A DNA stretch of 64,000 nucleotides from the NCBI GenBank assembly GCA_002221725.1, contig NJFT01000002.1, positions 186,001 to 250,000 on the forward strand, given 5' to 3'. A program made the translations under genes and the position numbers. The stretch comes from Scedosporium boydii. Taxonomy: Eukaryota > Ascomycota > Sordariomycetes > Microascales > Microascaceae. Numbering within the stretch: the stretch's first letter is position 1; each line of letters opens with the position of its first letter. Below the pieces are notes generated by a model. That model did not search any database, was not told where the DNA came from, and worked only from the letters and a program-made list of their open reading frames with translations. This document shows positions 57,301 to 64,000 of the stretch, in pieces.

Positions 57301-58583
57301 ACAGCTTGGAAAGCATCGTCCAGTCCAGGCCATTCGATCGGCTGGGTCCGGTTCGAGTCCCGCCATCTTCTTAAAACTCCACTAGTTTACGAGGTCAAAG
57401 TAGCATCGTGTAGCTGAAGTAGCAAATGAACCTTGGAGCCAAGTGAGGACCCAATCGAGTGCAGCGCACCCGGCTCAACCTGGTCACCCACGCCCGGGAC
57501 CACCTCAGACCTGATCAGAGACCTAACCTTTGGCAGCCCATTAATATCATTTGTGTTTCCTGGAAACCTGACGGCAGCTGGCTCATAGGTTTTATATCAT
57601 CTATTACTTTCCCTCTTTGCCACTCCAAGACTGCTTCTCCTCCCCGACCCTGACCCTGCATTCTGCTCATGAATCCCAGCTTGTGAAGCTTGTGAAGCTT
57701 GTGCTTCTTCCTTCGATTCTCGGTTTTCTTCTAGCCTTTTCACCAAAGCTAATCCAGCATTGACGTTCTCTCCAAAACACATCTGTTGTCTACTCCTGGG
57801 GAGCTCTACCTTACATTAGCGCAGAGATCAACAGCAAGCAGCATACTCGCCTCACGCGTATAATCCCCAGTCGCTTATACCTCACCGCCCCCCAGCCAAC
57901 CCCCCTATACTCTGGACCCTCAAAACGACTTGCTCTCGTGCTCCGGTTCATCTTCCCTTACTCTTGACACCCTTTCGCTTGCAGACTCGACTCGAACCCC
58001 TCTTGCGATATCTGAGACGTCGGTCTCATCCACACGACTTCGTGCCAACTCTTCCACTTGCGCCCGGGTACCAGCCAAAGCAACAGGAGCCATCAAATCA
58101 GGGCCTTTCCATTATTTCAGCTGCTAGCCCCGGGTCCAGACCAACGCCAACACCCGATACTGCTAGGTTTGGAGCACTAAGTGATCCTAGCAAATCCGAC
58201 TTGGAAACTCCAGCAGTGAATTCTGTTGGTGCTTGTATGGTCTACCCAGCGCACTTGCATCACAACAACAAAGCTGCAGGGCTCTCTATTGTCTGTCGAC
58301 AACACGGGACATTTTGGCCAGGCCTTGTTATTACCTGACCATATAACATCATAACATTTCCTCTTAAGGTGACTTGCTGTGCAGTGCAGCTCCTAAAAAA
58401 AAGGAGCTTCTGTTATCACCACTATCCACCTATTAATGTTATAGTTCCGATTGTATTGCTACCGAATGATACTATCGCTCCTTCGCCCCTTCCAGCTTAT
58501 TATTATTTCACCTGTTCCCTATTATTCAGCACGGGCGTTCTTCTTTTTACGAACAGCCAAACAGTGGCAGCTCACACTCCAAA
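54373..58583. other. long intergenic region, no supported gene
   Basis: Short frames only. It carries a T-rich stretch (54540-54660), TACTTCGT-type motifs at 54462, 55908, 56618, 57193 and 57260, and a 9-bp tandem repeat (GCTTGTGAA, about 57679-57705). A GGTTCGAGTCC B-box-like string lies at 57349-57359, without a foldable tRNA around it. From about 57600 on, CT-rich sequence is probably the long leader and promoter of the Dma1-like gene. Confidence 0.45.
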
Positions 58584-60670
58584 ATGTTCACCCAACCACT
58601 CTCTTCTCCAGCGACATCCTCACCCACCCCCGTGGTCTCATCCCATGCCTCAGTATCCTCCAGGAGTAGCCGCCTCCGGGGGCTCAGCTACCTAAGAAAT
58701 TACACACAGAGTCACCTTCTATCACGCGATCAAAATTCTTCATCTTCATCATCTTCAGCGACATCTCCACGATCTTCTCGCCCACTCTCGCTCTCAGCTC
58801 TTTCTCGCTCTTCTGGCTTCTCCCACTCCCACTCGCTCCACAGCCCAACCTCTGCTTCCACATCTACCAGCACTACTACTCCTACCACCACCACCACACC
58901 TGCAGCCCCGACTGCCACAGCGAATTTTGACGACCAACCCACCGAACCAGCGCATTCTAGCAATCAATTTTCCGCAATCGAACCTCTTCGAGAACCATCT
59001 CCCACTTCGACCTCTCCTACCTCTTCTCCGACTTCTGCAAATAATACCGCTGGCTCAAATACTGGCTCCTCTTCGATTTCTCCGATCGCCCCTCTTCCTG
59101 TCGAATCGACTCTCCCAGACGCACCACCACCTGCGGCGGATGCCACCAATCCTAGCGCCCCTCAAAATACCGACTCGACTTCTCCCGAAACTGACACCAC
59201 TCATCCCCTTGACGAAGACACCATGCCTCGTTCTCGTGATAACGGGGCGTCGACAGCCTCCGAAAATCTTCCCTCCATACGTTTTTCGTCTTATTACGAC
59301 GCGAGGGCTCCGCGACCCTCTCTGAGTTTCCTGCCCGTCTCGAGAACGCTTCCTACCGGTTCCGAAGTGATCAAGGTCGGCAGGTATTCCGAACGCGATG
59401 CACAGCCTCAAGTTCCGCCGAATACGCCCTCCGCTGCGCCCGTGGGCTTTAAGAGCAAAGTTGTGAGCAGGCGACATTGCGAGTTCTGGTTCGAGAACGG
59501 AAAGTGGTACATCAAGGATGTCAAGAGTTCGTCTGGCACCTTTTTGAATCACATTCGCCTGAGCCCTCCCGGAACTGAGTCGAAGCCGTACATCGTCAAC
59601 GATGGAGATATTATCCAGCTCGGAATTGACTTCAAAGGAGGGGAGGAGATGATTTTCCGATGTGTGAAGATGCGACTGGAACTCAATAGAGGCTGGCAGA
59701 GTAAACTCAATAATTTCAAGTACGTCCGTCCTACTTCACTCTTAGCCCCTCTGCACAGAGAGATGCCCCTCGCTCGTGGCACCTTCCTTCGAATATGGCC
59801 ATTGGCCCTTTCAATTTCGTTTTTTTTTTTTTTTTTTTTGAGGCGTACAAGTCTAATTTTTTTTGGTTCTGATGATAGCATGTCTACGCACAAACGTCTC
59901 CGAAACCTCGCTTCCAATGCCTCTGGCAGCAACTCGTCCCAGGACTGTTCCATCTGCCTAAACTCCGTTGCGGTACGAAATGAACCTAACCTTCTCTTTT
60001 TTTTAACCTTTCCAATTCAGCATTCTGTATATGGTGCAACTCGCGTAACTAACACATGGTACAGCCCTGCCAAAGTTTATTTGTCGCACCATGCTCTCAC
60101 ACATGGCATTTCAAATGCATCAAGTCGTTGCTAACATCGCCGCAATACCCAATTTTCGTGTGTCCCAATTGCCGCGCCTCGGCCGATCTAGAGGCAGAAG
60201 TGGAGGATCCATGTGAGGAGTGGCAACAGCTTACGGGCGAAGAGTCAGCAAACGACGAGTCGAACAATGAGCCAGCTAGCACCGCTGCAGACACGACGTC
60301 TGTGGATTCTCATCTTCAAGTGCCGGAGACGAGCGTTGCAGACGTCGGTGATGTGACGATGCAAGTCGACATCGCCACGCCCCCTCGGTCGGACCAGTCT
60401 CTCCCTGCCAATAGGTCACAGAACAGCTCCGATCCGGTTCCCATCCCCCCGTTACTCCGGAACCAGCCTCGCCCTTTGCCTGCCGGTCTAGACGTCCTAA
60501 CGAACGGTCACGAAGGTCCCATTACGCCTAGGAACAATGCCGGTCCTTGGGTCTTCGACGGTAGTGCGGGTATTGCTGGCCTCGCACCCGGACTAGCAGG
60601 GGCTGATGTCGCTCTTGGCGAGATGCGGAGTCTGGACTCGGCCGCAATGGAATCGGTGGGACATTCATAG
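58584..60670 (+). CDS. dma1: Dma1/Chfr-like FHA-RING E3 ubiquitin ligase
   Basis: Three exons, 58584-59719, 59879-59972 and 60065-60670, give 611 residues. Introns are 159 nt (holding a T20-type tract near 59820) and 92 nt (CTAAC branch). Residues 1-250 are Ser/Thr/Pro-rich and disordered. An FHA phosphothreonine-binding domain (about 258-370) shows Val-Gly-Arg-Tyr-Ser, Val-Ser-Arg-Arg-His-Cys-Glu and Lys-Ser-Ser-Ser-Gly-Thr-Phe-Leu-Asn. The RING (about 400-448) is split by intron 2; splicing restores Cys-Ser-Ile-Cys-Leu then Pro-Cys-Gln, Cys-Ser-His-Thr-Trp-His-x2-Cys and Cys-Pro-Asn-Cys. In yeasts Dma proteins act in the spindle-position and septin checkpoints and mitotic exit. The C-terminal tail (160 residues) is disordered. 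No second gene shares the promoter. Confidence 0.92.
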
Positions 60671-61291
60671 GAGAGCCTACCGATGCCAAGCCGTCGCTAT
60701 TCTCGCTGCCCTGCGGAGGATGAATGGGACACCATCACCTAAAGCGGCATATAACAATACTTATTATCATTTCAATTTCGGGCGGCTGGTCTCTTATTTT
60801 TATTTTATTTTTCGTTTTCTCGATTTGTCGGCAAGCGAGTAATGCATATCTCACCTTCGGGTGTCCCTCTGGACTGGAGTTTTCTACTCGAACGGGGCCA
60901 TGGAGAACATTCCATGACGACCCACACCGGCCTATACAGCATCCATTTTTATTTTCCACGGGTACCTTGGGACTCCTCAGGAGTATCCTAGATAGTTATT
61001 ATGTCTAGCGACGGCGCACATACCGCAGACAAACGTCATTTGAGTTTTTTTCCAAATACCCCATCGAGGAGGAGAGAAATAAGCTAGAAGTCAAAGTCAA
61101 GAACACACCGCGCATAACATATATATGGCGTTTGGCACAAATGGAGTTTGGGAGAGAGCATTGATCTGAAATCCAGGCGCTGGAGGTCAAGCTTTACACG
61201 GGTCTCTATATGGGCCCCTTTTCATAGGGACGGACAAGACGGGATTGGCGGAGGGCATGAAAGTTGTTCCGGGGGCCGTTTAGGGGGCACA

Positions 61292-61293
<2 letters not shown>

Positions 61294-61322
<29 letters not shown>
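61294..61322. repeat. (TC)n microsatellite
   Basis: About fourteen TC units in the Dma1-like gene's downstream flank. Confidence 0.9.
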
Positions 61323-62705
61323 CGCTTTCATCTGTTTTCCCCCTTCTCGGCCTCCCCTGTTCCCTGCATTTTCTTTCTGGGCGACTTATGGTGTTTTTTT
61401 TCGGGACTGCCGATATCTTTTTATAGCCCGTCACTCTCCTTGTTCATATGCATTATTGGCGCTTGTATTCATGATTCTAAACGTTTTCTTTCGGTGTCTT
61501 GCACATTTGACCCGGGCCTCTTCCACCCACAATGCCTCTATAATGAGAACCGATGACCCTGCTCATATTGATCATACTAATTAGCTATGTGTTTTTTTCG
61601 TTGGAATGCATGCACTGCAGGATATTGTGTGTCCAAGGGACAGGAGAAGATCCCAAGTTTCGATACTCGGAACAACTTCCTACGGGGGAGCTGGCCATTG
61701 GCGGGGCTTGCATGTCTCCTGTTAAGGCTCCATGTTCCTTTAGAATACCTGATGTCGTTGAGCAGATTCTCGAGCCGGACATAACAACATTGAAGCACGT
61801 GGGTGTCTGCCGAATAACCCCCACCGTCGTAGGAGGACCATGACGTAAAGGTCAGCTGTTTGTGCTCTGCCCAAGGTGCGAGGAAATGTAACAATAGGCT
61901 TCCTTGTCTGTAGCAACTCAGGACCTGGAAAGCTGAGGAAGCCAGAGGAACTAGTGGGATTCCCCATGACGGCCCCTTTCCGGAAATAAACTTAAGATTA
62001 TTAAATGGTTGCACGCTCTTGTTCCTTGTTCGACCGGCACATCTTCTGGTGATGGCGTCCCCGGTCCTGACTATATGGAGTAATACACCGGGCTGGCACC
62101 AGCTTGGGCTCTCTGGCATGTAGTTTACCTTTTGACGGCCTGCAACCCAGGTACAATTATTTTGTTTTCAAGCGGGTTTGTCCACTTCAAAACGCGTTAA
62201 GATGTATAGCTAGGCCTCTTGTGCGACCTATAGCATCTAGGAGGCCAGACATCCAACCCCGGCGCTAATAGACACCGTGAGTTCACAGCCAGACCCATTC
62301 TCGAGACCTCCTTGCCTTGGTTTTAGGCAGCCTTTGATATTGCGAATTATATCCCAATCACATCACTCGGCTTGGCAGCTTGTTCTCGACCCTAAAATAG
62401 ATGGCTATAGAGACCCGGCCGTTCTCAAGCCCCCGCGGTACCCCGGATACATCTTCATTTCTCACTGATTCAATCCTGGCCTCCGCATTTCGAAATGCGT
62501 CGCGAGGTTTGATTAGGCGCGGGGAGGTTACTTACACCTCCCCACCAAACCTCCTGTCTTTAGCCGCGCGCCGCCAGCAAGGCTATGAACACGAACGACA
62601 TCGTTTTGATGGTTCGTTTCGTCAGGTATGGGCAGCCGCCTCATTTCTACGGACTGCTGCTTGAGCGGGCTCGAGAAGGAAGCTGCCCCGTCATCTTGAA
62701 CCTCT

Positions 62706-62706
<1 letters not shown>

Positions 62707-62753
<47 letters not shown>
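62707..62753. repeat. (CT)n microsatellite, about 23 units
   Basis: This is the longest dinucleotide run in the window. It lies about 300 bases upstream of the final gene. Confidence 0.95.
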
Positions 62754-62756
<3 letters not shown>

Positions 62757-63058
62757 ATCGAGCCTATTAAGAGTAGATTTAAACAATAAAATATATAAAA
62801 ATACTGAAAATGAAAAGGACTTCCTTATACACGGTTCCAATACACTGTTCCAATACAATAACTGTTCTCATACCCTTATTGACCCTTTTTATTCTAGTTT
62901 ACCTTGTGAAAATTCTGAATACTTTTATAACTATTAATTCTGTATCTATTCTCTCAATCTCGAGCCTACTTAAGGGTCGGCCAAACGCCTTCTCATCCCG
63001 TCACAACGTCTAGCCAGGCTTGATCCAAAGTAGCTCACAAAGCCTTTGCTTGCCCAAC

Positions 63059-63814
63059 ATGCCCCTAGATTTTCCATCAGAGGGGTACAACCTCACCGAA
63101 GATCCCGAGGTATTGCCCGAAAACCTTTTGCGCACCGAGTGTCGAAAGGTCTTCGTCGAATTTCTACAAACCAGCGGGGCAGCGAATGCCAAAAACCACG
63201 TTATCCTCAAAATCCACTTCATGACTGCCTGTGAGGGATACCAAGGCAACCGGATATCCATGGACGTTAAGTTCGACTTGGGTAGCACGGGGTCTGATGA
63301 CTCGGAGCCGGGGCGTAAGCCCGGCAAGATGCTCGTGAAGCCTGTTCTATATACCGGAGTATCCGCCAGTCCTGCGCGTTCCTTCCAGATCGAGGTGCAC
63401 CCCAATCTTCCGCTCGACTTCATTATTGACGCCCTCCTGTATTACAGGTTGCATGACTTCTACTTTAGAAACATTAATGCAAGGTACTATGGCTGCCGCG
63501 ATTTCATGTAGGTCTCCAGCACCAAATATATATTCTAGCCAGAGCTAACTATACCACTTCAGTGCACAAGCTTTGCAGTACTGCACTCGGCGACATACAT
63601 ACGCCCGTATATTGTTCGCTCCTTCCCAACCAACCCGGAAATGCCTGTTGATAGTGTCTTTGATGCCCTAGGAATGCGGTTCAGAGGCGGGGGTTTCTCC
63701 GTTTCCCCTATTGATAAAGGCTCTTTCGCTGAGCATCAGCGCGTTGAAGAAGGACTGCCGTACTACGGCTCAGAGAGAGCAGCGGAAATCGAATCGTTGA
63801 TTTCTAGCTTGTAA
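63059..63814 (+). CDS. DUF7770-like fungal protein with a frame conflict at its intron
   Basis: Exon 1 is 63059-63507 (149 codons plus two bases). It is followed by a 55-nt intron with GTAGGT, a GCTAAC branch (63544-63549) and a TTCAG acceptor at 63562. Canonical splicing gives 185 residues ending at 63671. A different frame of exon 2 stays open for 83 codons to 63814, beginning Cys-Thr-Ser-Phe-Ala-Val-Leu-His. It has better protein character, including Asp-Ala-Leu-Gly-Met-Arg-Phe and Gly-Gly-Gly-Phe. Every GT near the exon end is in the same phase, so no ordinary splice reaches that frame. The exon-1 product has the hydrophilic N-terminus and the Tyr-Gly-Cys-Arg-Asp-Phe motif I associate, tentatively, with DUF7770 proteins, whose function is unknown. 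The gene may be frameshifted by one base or mis-sequenced. Confidence 0.5.
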
Positions 63815-64000
63815 ACTAAGGGGCAACTGTGCCCTAGTCATTTGTGTAGAGTTAGAGGGGAGCTCTAGAACTTACAATTTAGGCAAGCTAATATATTCTT
63901 ATTTTGATAACTTCGTATGCATTTCAAGCCCTGACTTGCACTCTTATTCAGAAACAACTTGTGAAGAAAAAAAGAAAGAGGCAGCTGTAAGATCATAATG

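Larger units (their letters stand above)
60671..63058. other. intergenic region, no supported gene
   Basis: It contains two CT microsatellites and the leader of the last gene. The largest ATG frame (61577-62119, minus strand, 180 codons) has no recognisable domain and no codon structure distinguishing it from its overlapping frames. Confidence 0.45.

Noticed and set aside
57349..57359. GGTTCGAGTCC resembling a tRNA B box
   Set aside because: Only three of the five T-stem pairs form, no acceptor stem or anticodon arm is found, and the A box is not in place. Not a tRNA by inspection.
61577..62119. 180-codon ATG frame, minus strand
   Set aside because: No recognisable features, and it overlaps other frames. 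Insufficient support for a gene.
1..64000. CRISPR arrays, rRNA operons, IS elements, or a biosynthetic gene cluster
   Set aside because: This is a eukaryotic nuclear region. No regularly spaced repeats, rRNA-like sequence, transposase or PKS/NRPS-type gene was seen.

Overview
The window is nuclear DNA of a filamentous ascomycete (Pezizomycotina, most likely Sordariomycetes). The evidence is short introns (about 55-160 nt) with GTAAGT/GTATGT-like donors, CTAAC or CTGAC branch sites and YAG acceptors, no operons, intergenic spaces of 0.2-6 kb, and fungal families such as a fused two-domain fluoride exporter, Ase1, Dma-type FHA-RING, Atg16, Vps16, DNA ligase IV and Dot1. Intron boundaries were assigned by eye; wherever several exons were joined, the summed exon length is a multiple of three and the protein stays continuous with its family.

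Layout. 0-6.3 kb: no convincing gene, but a cluster of hairpins near 3.3-3.5 kb. 6.3-8.2 kb: an LDB19/ART1-like arrestin with two PPxY motifs. 9.7-10.4 kb: a secreted, probably GPI-anchored Cys-containing protein. 11.7-14.8 kb: a 1000-residue HAM1-domain (TULIP-like) protein. 17.2-20.1 kb: a divergent pair, FEX fluoride exporter and uracil phosphoribosyltransferase. 20.3-23.4 kb: DNA ligase IV. 23.7-24.8 kb: a LigB-type extradiol dioxygenase. 25.5-28.4 kb: a membrane-anchored amidohydrolase. 29.8-32.0 kb: a minimal kinase-like protein and a glutathione S-transferase. 34.0-36.5 kb: Ase1/PRC1/MAP65. 39.5-43.8 kb: convergent secreted enzymes, an M28 aminopeptidase and a GMC oxidoreductase. 44.2-46.5 kb: a tandem triplication of an unrecognised small gene. 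47.7-49.3 kb: Dot1. 49.7-54.4 kb: Atg16 and Vps16 in divergent orientation. 58.6-60.7 kb: Dma1-like ubiquitin ligase. 63.1-63.8 kb: a DUF7770-like gene with a probable frame problem.

Functionally this is mostly conserved chromosome-arm content: end-joining repair, chromatin, spindle midzone, endosome/vacuole traffic and autophagy, pyrimidine salvage, fluoride resistance. It is interspersed with lineage-variable secreted enzymes and orphan genes. I do not see a secondary-metabolite cluster, an intact transposon, a CRISPR array, an rRNA or a convincing tRNA. The least explained structure is the triplicated small-gene locus at 44.2-46.5 kb: one copy is intact, one has a stop created at its splice junction, and one is a pseudogene. 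All three carry a shared upstream block. A 9-bp intergenic motif (TACTTCGTA) is also strongly over-represented.
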